7,004 nt of DNA from NCBI GenBank assembly GCA_947631215.1, contig CANRKN010000105.1, forward strand, positions 1-7,004, written 5' to 3'. The first letter of the stretch is position 1; the number at the start of each line of letters is the position of its first letter. Shown here in pieces: positions 1 through 5,200 of the stretch. The notes under the pieces are model-generated. The model was not told the origin of the DNA. It ran no database searches and saw only the letters and a list, made by a program, of their open reading frames with translations. The stretch is from an uncultured Oscillospiraceae bacterium. Its GTDB lineage: Bacteria > Bacillota_A > Clostridia > Oscillospirales > Oscillospiraceae. The position numbers and the translations under genes are program-made.

Positions 1-4
1 TCAT
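1..4 (-). CDS. Possible start of a minus-strand gene leaving the window
   Basis: On the minus strand an AGGAGA ribosome binding site (complement of 8-13) is followed, after a 3-base gap, by ATG at 4-2. Only the first codon and one further base are inside the window, so nothing can be said about the product. It would lie 66 bases downstream of the NADAR stop codon, in the same direction. The call rests only on RBS plus start codon. Confidence 0.35.
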
Positions 5-70
5 AGCTCTCCTATGGCGTTTCCTTCTGTTGTTTCCGTGATTCACCCTCTTGACTTAATACCATTGGAC

Positions 71-476
71 TTATTTTTTATCGGAACCCGGTTCTGTCCT
101 AATCTCCATTAGTATCTTCCCCAGCCAGTTCAGGCTTTCCTTGCCCCTGCACTTGTCACAGGTGCAGCGGCCCCAGCGGTTGTCGTGCCAGTGGTTGCCC
201 TCCTCCAGCCAGGCGTCCCCGGTGGCCAGGAGTTTGGCCGCCAGGTCCGGGTCGGAGAATTTGACATGCAGGATGTCCCGCATGACGCATAGGCATTCTC
301 CCGCCAGCCGTCCGGCAGGGTCTCTTTGCGCCCCATCTGCTTGACCCGGACGGGGTTTTGACCTGGGTGTACTTGACGCGCCCGGCGTCGTCGGCACACT
401 TCTGCGCCTGAAATGCCGCCTCCACATTGGAGTATGTAAGGCCGTTATACACGAACGGATGCTGATAGAAGTTGGA
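71..476 (-). pseudogene. NADAR-domain (YbiA-like) gene, frameshifted and missing its own start
   Basis: NADAR proteins act on ADP-ribose-type or riboflavin-pathway N-glycosides, and some members remove ADP-ribose from guanine in nucleic acids. The fragment shows the family words in order: LSNFY, then YNGLTY and EAAFQAQKC, then MGRK, then KLLATGDAWL, then EGN.W.D..WG, then NWLGKILMEIR near the C-terminus, ending at a TAA at 73-71. The domain is therefore nearly complete, but its parts sit in three reading frames. A one-base loss near 340-355 is needed to pass from TQVKTPS to VKQMGRK, and a second near 284-292 to pass from WRENAYA to VMRDIL. The N-terminus has no start codon of its own and continues from WYL-like sequence at about 465-485. 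A stretch CTCDKCRGK before NWLGK may be a family insert. Family identity is fairly sure; function is lost unless the frameshifts are sequencing errors. Confidence 0.75.
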
Positions 477-692
477 CAGGATGTAGTTCTCCTCCGGCTG
501 GCCCGTCTTAGGGTCCGGGATCATGCGCACCGACTCGCTGTACTCCACCTCATAGCCGAACTCAATAGGGTTCATCAGGTTGCGCTTGACGGCCTTCCGG
601 TCCACCGTCATATCATACTCTGTCCGAAGGATGTCCACAATCTCCTTCTGACTCAGCCGGTGATCCTCGTCGGTATACCGGCGCAGGATGTC
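465..692 (-). pseudogene. WYL-type transcriptional regulator, N-terminal fragment only
   Basis: The translated stretch DEDHRLSQKEIVDIL, then YDMTVDRKAVKRNLMN, then FGYEVEYSESVRM and PKTG...E.YILS looks like the N-terminal winged-helix part of clostridial WYL-domain regulators, which sense a ligand through a C-terminal WYL domain. Only about 70 residues are present: the WYL sensor domain is absent, and at YILSNFY the reading frame passes straight into NADAR sequence, where I would expect a WYL protein to continue with something like YILSDFY. Upstream the frame comes without a break from an AAA+ ATPase. There is no start codon or RBS at the family's expected N-terminus. The WYL assignment is from memory of the family and needs a profile search. 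Confidence 0.6.
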
Positions 693-1013
693 CAGCAGCT
701 TCTCCCTGGCGTCTGGGGCAAGGCGCATGCCCTTGTCCCTGGCCGTCAGCTCCCCGATGGCACACAGCTCCTCCGGGGTGTAGTCCGGGAAGGGCACATG
801 AAAAGCCACGCGGGAGCGCAGGCCGGGGTTGCGGTCCAGAAATGCCTCCATCTCCCAGGGATACCCGGCGAAGATGATCACCGTGTCCTGCCGGTGGTTC
901 TCCATCTCCTGGACAATGGTATTGATAGCCTCATCGCCGAAAGAGCCGGCGTGCCCCTCCGCGGGGGAGTACGCCTCGTCGATGAACAGGATGCCGCCGC
1001 TCTCGCCTCCACG
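680..1013 (-). pseudogene. SpoVK/CbxX-like AAA+ ATPase, C-terminal fragment (Walker B onward)
   Basis: The frame opens just after a TGA at 1016-1014 and reads GGILFIDEAY (Walker B with DE), then FGDEAINTIVQEMENHR, then the beta-strand TVIIFAGYP, then NPGLRSRV with the likely arginine finger, then FPDYTPEEL and a lid-like segment ending at LLDILRR. These are hallmarks of the CbxX/CfxQ/SpoVK branch of AAA+ proteins, which remodel protein partners using ATP. No Walker A (GxxGxGKT) is encoded anywhere upstream in any frame, so ATP binding is lost. After LLDILRR the frame runs directly into WYL-like sequence instead of the usual ATPase C-terminus. It is probably the same gene as the N-terminal piece at 1005-1213, joined by an internal deletion with loss of frame. 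Confidence 0.7.
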
Positions 1014-1213
1014 TCACAGGGGTCCTTTGCCAGCATGCCGCACACGACGCGCCCATCCTGCAGGGACGACACAACGGGCATGACCCTGTCGGCGCTGGCG
1101 CTGTAGGCCGCCTCTGTCCTGGCCTGAAACACGCATCCCCGGTCCTGCTTCTGTTTGCGGCCGGACAGTTCTTCCATTCCATCCACTTCCGCTTCAATGC
1201 GATAAAACTGCAT
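1005..1213 (-). pseudogene. Probable N-terminal fragment of the same AAA+ ATPase gene
   Basis: An ATG at 1213-1211 has a strong GGGAGGTG ribosome binding site 8 bases upstream on the minus strand, so a real gene once began here. The product starts MQFYRIEAEVDGMEELSGRK and continues for about 65 residues to about DPCDVEA. It resembles, from memory, the N-terminus of large SpoVK-like AAA proteins of gut Clostridia, a weaker call than the C-terminal fragment. At about 1005-1013 the sequence passes abruptly to the Walker B region in a different frame; the continuing frame is low-complexity and not protein-like. The whole segment between the N-terminus and Walker B, including Walker A, is missing. 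Confidence 0.5.
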
Positions 1214-1471
1214 GTGCGCACACCTCCCTGCGGTACACTTCTTCTCCAGCGTCCGCAGATAGTCCTTACGGAAGGCACAGACGCTGCCGAAGAACTCCTT
1301 CTCCGACTTGGTGAACGATGCACTCTCGGCTTTCTCTGCCAATAGCTCCATCGTACAGATCAGGTCGGCAGACTGGAACAGTTTGCAGTCAACGGGCCGC
1401 ACCATGCGAAACTCCACATGGGTGTACAGCGCATTGAACAGCCGCTTGCGATTCTCTGTCAAATCGTTAGT
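1214..1471 (-). pseudogene. DUF3800-domain protein, C-terminal fragment
   Basis: The frame open from 1471 reads LFNALYTHVEFR, then KLFQSADLICTMELL, then SFTKSEKEFFGS and FRKDYLRTLEKK. The LFQ-ADLICT word and the SE-FFG pattern are what I know from the C-terminal third of DUF3800 proteins, which have an RNase H-like fold, unknown function, and are frequent in mobile and accessory DNA. The catalytic N-terminal two thirds is absent: the frame is preceded by TAA at 1474-1472 and only a TTG at 1462-1460 could serve as a start. There is also no stop of its own; the frame continues through CTAGRCAH into the ATPase start at 1213. It sits directly after the GH127 stump, so the left break in DUF3800 and the right break in GH127 lie within about 50 bases. 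Confidence 0.55.
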
Positions 1472-1698
1472 TTATTTTTCGGGATCTGCGGGTTTCTCAT
1501 CGCCCGGCCCGGCAGTTCCCCAGCCGCTATGCGGAAGTTCTCCGCACAGTGGGTCGGTTCCTCGCCGGCTGCCCGGTCATTGAGCACGTCCCACTGATAG
1601 GGCAGCATGCGGTCCGCCATAAGGCGCACGCGCTCCCCAAACAGCGGGTCTGTGATATGGCAGTCCTCTATCCGGATCGGTTGGATGTGTTGTATCAT
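1459..1698 (-). pseudogene. GH127 beta-L-arabinofuranosidase, N-terminal stump
   Basis: GH127 enzymes (HypBA1-like, formerly DUF1680) cleave beta-L-arabinofuranosides with a zinc-coordinating cysteine-rich active site. The stump starts at ATG 1698-1696, with a weak GGAAG site about 11 bases upstream, and shows ITDPLF, then LPYQWDVLNDR (family: IPYQW.V.ND), then ENFRIAAGE (family: ANLKVAAGE). Homology ends at about residue 61 (near 1515); the last 18 codons to the TGA at 1461-1459 are unrelated. Family members are about 650 residues, so more than 90% including all catalytic residues is gone. It lies divergent to a LacI regulator and close to a GH51 arabinofuranosidase, fitting an arabinan/arabinoside locus. 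An operator candidate lies 54-66 bases upstream of its start. Confidence 0.7.
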
Positions 1699-1751
1699 AA
1701 AGCTCGATCTTCCGTTTCATGAAGTGCCGGGCGGTACGAACCGGCATTAGC

Positions 1752-1764
1752 CTAAACGTTTTAG
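1752..1764. promoter_or_regulatory. LacI-type operator candidate 1
   Basis: CTAAACGTTTTAG is a near-palindrome containing AACGTTT, the core shared with two other sites in the window and typical of LacI-family operators with a central CG. It lies 54-66 bases upstream of the GH127 start on the minus strand, a position suited to repression of that gene. Confidence 0.5.
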
Positions 1765-1860
1765 TAAGTAATTAATATTTTAGCAGGACTTTCACGCTAT
1801 GTAAAGCGGTCTTTGTCTACAATGCACTTTTTGTGCTTTATGCCAGTCAAAAGGCAGTAA

Positions 1861-1872
1861 AATTGTACAATT
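1861..1872. promoter_or_regulatory. Perfect 12-bp palindrome
   Basis: AATTGTACAATT is identical to its reverse complement. It lies between the two LacI-type operator candidates and does not share their CG-centred core, so it may bind a different dimeric regulator. An AT-rich palindrome of this length could also arise by chance. Confidence 0.3.
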
Positions 1873-1896
1873 ATTTCAAAGGCCATCACGGAACAA

Positions 1897-1906
1897 TAAC
1901 GTTTAA
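1897..1906. promoter_or_regulatory. LacI-type operator candidate 2
   Basis: TAACGTTTAA is found here and, on the opposite strand, just upstream of GH51 at 3146-3156. The exact 10-base match at the two ends of lacI supports autoregulation by the encoded repressor. It lies about 150 bases upstream of the preferred lacI start. Confidence 0.55.
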
Positions 1907-2059
1907 TCCTTAATTTGGGAATTTCTCCCTTTTCTTTGCCCACCCGCGCCTATGAACTTCTTGCTTTTTCAGGGGGAGTATAGTAATATTTCAGTATCAC
2001 AGCGCCCGCCGGCCACCAAGGCCGCGAGAGCGCTGGTCTTTTGGAAGCGGGGCGAATCC

Positions 2060-3109
2060 ATGGCTACGATCAGGGATGTGGCGCAGATGACAGGCGTGTC
2101 TGTGGCCACGGTATCCAACGTCCTGAACGGAAAGCCCGGCTCCGCCAGCGCCGCGAAGGTGGAGGAGATCGTGGCCGCCGCGAAGCAGCTCCACTACCAG
2201 CCCAACGCCTTTGCCCGGAGCCTGAAGCTGCAGGCGTCCAACAGTATCGGCATCATCACGGAGGACCTGACCGTTTTTAATACCCCGGAGATCGTCAACG
2301 GTATCGAGGAGTACTGCGAGGCCAACGGCTACGAGATCATCCTGGCCAACCTGCGGCTGTATAAGCGCTACGGCAACGACTTCACCGACACCCCCGAACA
2401 CGCCGCCCTCTTTGAGAACGGGCTGAATAACCTGCTGGCCAAGCAGGTGGAGGGCGTGGTCTATATCGGCTACCACAGCCGCCAGGTGGTATATCAGCCC
2501 CGGCACGGCTCCATCCCCTTCGTATACGCCTACTGCCTGCCCCCGGACCTGTCGAGGTTTTCCTATGTCATGACGGATGACGAGAAGGCCGGCTATGACG
2601 TGGGCTGCTGCCTTTTGGAACGGGGCCACCGGGACATCGCCGTCATATCCGGCCCCATCGCCAACCGCACGGCCCTCGACCGACTGCAGGGTTTCCAGCG
2701 GGCCCTCTATGAAAACGGCGTGCTCTACAACGCCGCTGCCACCGCCTTCGGCGATTGGCGGCGGGCCAGCGGTTATGCCTGCGCGGAGCGGCTGCTGGAC
2801 GACGCGAAGCCCACCGCCATCTTCGCCTTTAACGACGAGATGGCCAGCGGCGCCTATTCCTGCTGTGTCCGCCGGGGCCTGCGGGTGGGTCGGGACATCT
2901 CCCTGTTCGGTTTCGATGACCTGAGCGTGGTGGACGCCTACGATCCGCCCATCGCCAGCGTGGCGCCGCCCCTGAACGAGATAGGCCGCCGGAGCGCGGA
3001 GCTGGTGCTGGACCAGATCCGCTCGGATAACGGCGCCCGTCAGGGTGTGCTGCTCCCCGCCGCCGTCCATGTGCGGGACTCGGTAGCCGACCTGCGTAAA
3101 AAAGCCTGA
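2060..3109 (+). CDS. LacI-family transcriptional repressor, probably of arabinoside use
   Basis: This cytoplasmic DNA-binding repressor is 349 residues long, normal for the family. Residues 2-22 (ATIRDVAQ..GVSVATVSNVLNG) form the LacI helix-turn-helix, and residues 46-56 (YQPNAFARSLK) form the hinge helix that enters the minor groove. From NSIGII (residue 61) onward it is a periplasmic-binding-protein-like sugar sensor, with the family words ERGHRDIAVISGP, NDEMA (258-262) and FGFDDL (283-288). ATG 2060 is preferred because the DNA-binding domain begins right there; GGAAG/GGGG lies 7-16 bases upstream. An in-phase ATG at 1952 lacks an RBS. Its neighbours, a GH127 stump upstream and GH51 downstream, point to an arabinose-type inducer, and operator candidates flank the gene. 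The ligand is inferred from context only. Confidence 0.9.
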   Translation: MATIRDVAQMTGVSVATVSNVLNGKPGSASAAKVEEIVAAAKQLHYQPNAFARSLKLQASNSIGIITEDLTVFNTPEIVNGIEEYCEANGYEIILANLRLYKRYGNDFTDTPEHAALFENGLNNLLAKQVEGVVYIGYHSRQVVYQPRHGSIPFVYAYCLPPDLSRFSYVMTDDEKAGYDVGCCLLERGHRDIAVISGPIANRTALDRLQGFQRALYENGVLYNAAATAFGDWRRASGYACAERLLDDAKPTAIFAFNDEMASGAYSCCVRRGLRVGRDISLFGFDDLSVVDAYDPPIASVAPPLNEIGRRSAELVLDQIRSDNGARQGVLLPAAVHVRDSVADLRKKA

Positions 3110-3140
3110 GCGCCGGATGGGGCGCTCAGGCATTCCTTTT
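3104..3140 (+). terminator. Rho-independent terminator overlapping the lacI stop codon
   Basis: GCCTGAGCGCC (3104-3114) pairs perfectly over 11 bases with GGCGCTCAGGC (3121-3131) around a 6-base loop, followed by ATTCCTTTT. The lacI stop codon TGA (3107-3109) lies within the left arm. Confidence 0.85.
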
Positions 3141-3145
3141 AAGAG

Positions 3146-3156
3146 TTAAACGTTAA
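3146..3156. promoter_or_regulatory. LacI-type operator candidate 3, in front of GH51
   Basis: TTAAACGTTAA is the reverse complement of TTAACGTTTAA and carries the same 10-base core as the site at 1897-1906. It sits between the lacI terminator and the GH51 RBS, 20 bases before the GH51 start, where a bound repressor would block initiation or elongation. Confidence 0.6.
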
Positions 3157-3176
3157 GGCTGTTCGGAGGTATCACT

Positions 3177-4697
3177 ATGCTGAAAGCGACAGTGCATCTG
3201 GACCCCCATTTTACCCTGGGGGCAGCGGAGCCCGGCATGTTCGGCTCCTTCATCGAGCACCTGGGCCGGGCCGTCTATGACGGCATATACTGCCCCGGCC
3301 ACCCATCCGCGGATGGGGAGGGCTTCCGGCAGGACGTCATCGGCTCCATCCGGGAGCTTAATGTGCCGCTCATCCGCTGGCCCGGCGGCAATTTCGTCTC
3401 CGGCTACCGCTGGGAGGACGGCGTGGGGCCCCGGGAGAGCCGCCCCGTCCGGCCCGACCCGGCCTGGCGGACGCTGGAATCCAACCAGGTGGGCCTTAAC
3501 GAGTTCGCCGGCTTCTGCAAAAGTGCCGGGGCGGAGCTCATGATGGCGGTGAACCTGGGCACCCGGGGCATCCAGGAGGCATGCGACCTGCTGGAATACT
3601 GCAACCTGCCGGTTGGGTCATATTACAGCGACATGCGCGCTGCCCACGGGGCAAAAGAGCCCCACGGTATCCAATACTGGTGCCTGGGCAACGAGATGGA
3701 CGGCCCCTGGCAGACAGGCCACAAGACGGCGGAGGAGTACGGCCGGCTGGTCACAGAGACCGCCCGGGCCATGCGGCGGCTGGACCCCCACCTCCGGCTC
3801 ACCGCCTCCGGCAGCTCCAACCCGGATATGCCCACCTTCCCCCAGTGGGAGGCCACGGTATTGGAGCACGCTTACGAGGACATCGACTACCTCTCCCTGC
3901 ACCAGTACCTGGGCGATACCACCGGGGACATGGGCGACTACCTGGCCAAGAGCCTGACCACGGATCGGTTCATCCGTACGGTCGTCTCCGCCTGCGACTA
4001 TGTGCAGGCCAAAAAGCGCTCGAAAAAGCGGATGATGCTGTCCTTCGACGAGTGGAACGTGTGGTACAGAACCTCCGGCCAGGAGGAACGTATAGAGCCT
4101 TGGCAGCATGCCCCCCGGCTGTTGGAGGAGACCTATACTATGGCGGACACCGCCGTGTTCGGCACCATGCTCATCACGCTTTTGAACCACGCCGACCGGG
4201 TGAAGATGGCGTGCCTGGCCCAGCTTGTGAACGTCATTGCCCCCATCATGACCGTGCCGGGGGGCGGGCCCCTGTGGCGGCAGGGCATCTACTGGCCCTT
4301 CCTCCACGCCAGCCGCTATGGCCGGGGCACGGTGCTGCGGCAGAGTGTCGACTCGCCTAAATATGACAGCAAAAGCTTCACGGATGTGCCCTGCCTGGAG
4401 AGCGCGGCCGTCTGGCATGAGGACAGCGGGGAGTTGGACATCTTCGCCGTGAACCGCTCCCAGACGGTGCCCACGGACCTGGCCTGTCCCCTGGCCGCCT
4501 TCGGCGGCGGGACGGTGGAGGAGCACCTGTGCCTCTCCGGGGCGCCTGACGCGGAGAACGCTCCGGGGCAGGAAAAACTGACGCCCTGCTGCCGGGAGGG
4601 CGCGGCCGTGGAGGACGGCGTGTTCCACGCGCAGCTTCCGCCCCTTTCCTGGAACGTGCTGCGGATACGCACCGCTCACAAGCGGCAGGATGCCTGA
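3177..4697 (+). CDS. abfA: GH51 alpha-L-arabinofuranosidase
   Basis: This retaining glycosidase removes terminal alpha-L-arabinofuranose from arabino-oligosaccharides. It has 506 residues, the usual GH51 size, and no signal peptide, so it should act in the cytoplasm on imported oligosaccharides. The N-terminal part shows GSFIEHLGRAVYDGIY, IRWPGGNFVSGY.W.DG.GP and the ESNQVGLNEF region of the (beta/alpha)8 barrel. The acid/base is E173 in CLGNEMDGPW and the nucleophile E292 in SFDEWNVWY. The remainder (to SWNVLRIR) is the C-terminal beta-sandwich. ATG 3177 has GGAGGT 6 bases upstream. It follows lacI after a terminator and an operator, and the GH127 stump on the other side of lacI completes an arabinofuranoside locus. 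No transporter or araBAD genes are within view. Confidence 0.96.
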   Translation: MLKATVHLDPHFTLGAAEPGMFGSFIEHLGRAVYDGIYCPGHPSADGEGFRQDVIGSIRELNVPLIRWPGGNFVSGYRWEDGVGPRESRPVRPDPAWRTLESNQVGLNEFAGFCKSAGAELMMAVNLGTRGIQEACDLLEYCNLPVGSYYSDMRAAHGAKEPHGIQYWCLGNEMDGPWQTGHKTAEEYGRLVTETARAMRRLDPHLRLTASGSSNPDMPTFPQWEATVLEHAYEDIDYLSLHQYLGDTTGDMGDYLAKSLTTDRFIRTVVSACDYVQAKKRSKKRMMLSFDEWNVWYRTSGQEERIEPWQHAPRLLEETYTMADTAVFGTMLITLLNHADRVKMACLAQLVNVIAPIMTVPGGGPLWRQGIYWPFLHASRYGRGTVLRQSVDSPKYDSKSFTDVPCLESAAVWHEDSGELDIFAVNRSQTVPTDLACPLAAFGGGTVEEHLCLSGAPDAENAPGQEKLTPCCREGAAVEDGVFHAQLPPLSWNVLRIRTAHKRQDA

Positions 4698-4845
4698 CCC
4701 GTTTATACCGCTCAAGCCAAGATCTCCGGCAAAGTGGTCTGCGAGAAGCGGTCCACCGCTCTGCCTGCCGCCTCGTCCCTCCCTGTTCTAACCCTGCGTC
4801 CCTGCTGCATAGACTGTGGCAAGTAAACGCAGCGGGGTGGTATGA
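4698..4845. other. Intergenic region before spoIIID
   Basis: This holds no gene that I can see. A small hairpin at about 4747-4763 (GCGG TCCA CCGC) has no T-run and is a poor terminator for GH51. CATAGACT at 4808-4815 faintly recalls a sigma-E -10 element, as would be expected for spoIIID, but no matching -35 is clear. Confidence 0.4.
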
Positions 4846-5094
4846 GTGCGAGAGGATATCGAACAGCGGGCCCGGGACCTGGCCCTGTACATCGTGGAGA
4901 ACAACGCCACCGTCCGGGACGCGGCAACCCATTTTCGGGTCTCCAAGTCGACGGTACACAAGGACCTGACCGAGCGGCTCCGGCACGTGGACCGGCCCCT
5001 GTACGCCCAGGCCCGGGCGGTGCTGGAGCAGAACAAGGCTGAGCGGCACCTGCGGGGCGGCGAGGCCACGCGCAGGAAATACAAGGGAAGATAG
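4846..5094 (+). CDS. spoIIID: Sporulation transcription regulator SpoIIID
   Basis: SpoIIID is a small DNA-binding protein that activates and represses mother-cell genes during endospore formation, acting between the sigma-E and sigma-K stages. The 82-residue product carries the family signature: YIVE.N.TVR..A..F in helix one and two, VSKSTVHKDLTERL in the recognition helix region (about residues 32-45), and the C-terminal HLRGGEATRRKYKG with its basic tail. B. subtilis SpoIIID has 93 residues, so this copy is slightly short at the C-terminus, as I would expect for clostridial members. The start is GTG 4846: an in-frame TGA lies directly before it (4843-4845), and GGGGTGG ends 5 bases upstream. 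An ATG at 4842 is in another frame. The gene stands alone, closed by its own terminator. Confidence 0.95.
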   Translation: MREDIEQRARDLALYIVENNATVRDAATHFRVSKSTVHKDLTERLRHVDRPLYAQARAVLEQNKAERHLRGGEATRRKYKGR

Positions 5095-5105
5095 GAACGT
5101 GACAA

Positions 5106-5141
5106 GGGGGAGCGCCAAAGGGCGCTCCCCCTCCGCTTTTT
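5106..5141 (+). terminator. Rho-independent terminator of spoIIID
   Basis: GGGGGAGCGCC (5106-5116) pairs perfectly over 11 bases with GGCGCTCCCCC (5121-5131) around the loop AAAG, followed by TCCGC and five T residues (5137-5141). Confidence 0.9.
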
Positions 5142-5142
5142 C

Positions 5143-5171
5143 TTGACAGGTCCGGGCGTAAATGGTAAGTT
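5143..5171 (+). promoter_or_regulatory. Sigma-A-type promoter candidate for the PLP enzyme/transporter operon
   Basis: A perfect -35 TTGACA (5143-5148) is followed after 17 bases by TAAGTT (5166-5171), a poor -10 that is helped by an extended TGG just before it. It begins right after the spoIIID terminator and lies 30 bases before the start codon at 5201, so the leader would be short. Confidence 0.5.
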
Positions 5172-5200
5172 TGGTAAGGTCATTCACAAAGGAGAGAGTT

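Larger units (their letters stand above)
1699..2059. promoter_or_regulatory. AT-rich divergent control region between the GH127 stump and lacI
   Basis: This 361-base stretch holds no gene that I can support. From about 1740 to 1930 it is much richer in A and T than its surroundings and carries two LacI-type operator candidates and a perfect palindrome, listed separately. On the minus strand TAAAAT (1781-1776) could be a -10 for GH127, but no convincing -35 lies at the right distance. No clear sigma-A promoter for lacI could be fixed. A frame in phase with lacI is open from ATG 1952, but that ATG lacks an RBS and the extra 36 residues precede the normal start of the LacI helix-turn-helix, so I treat 1952-2059 as leader. 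Confidence 0.55.

Noticed and set aside
459..1106. Plus-strand open frame across the mosaic
   Set aside because: The minus strand here carries clear ATPase, WYL and NADAR motifs; the plus-strand product is compositional noise.
71..1515. Mobile element carrying its own transposase or integrase
   Set aside because: No transposase, recombinase, terminal inverted repeats or target duplications could be seen; only passenger-type gene fragments are present.
1824..1836. GCAC-TTTTT-GTGC hairpin
   Set aside because: A 4-bp stem in an AT-rich region is expected by chance and has no terminator context.
1952..2059. 36-residue N-terminal extension of the LacI protein
   Set aside because: There is no RBS before ATG 1952, and LacI proteins normally start at the helix-turn-helix, as at 2060.
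1997..3133. Long open frame antisense to lacI (over 370 codons)
   Set aside because: It is a shadow of the GC-rich coding strand; lacI has family motifs along its whole length and the antisense product resembles nothing.
3618..4715. Long open frame antisense to GH51
   Set aside because: It is a codon-bias shadow without RBS or recognisable motifs; GH51 on the plus strand is unambiguous.
4742..4770. Terminator after GH51
   Set aside because: The hairpin is only 4-5 bp and lacks a T-run.
4788..4815. Sigma-E promoter for spoIIID
   Set aside because: CATAGACT only partly fits the -10 and there is no convincing -35 at the right spacing; noted only as a faint resemblance.
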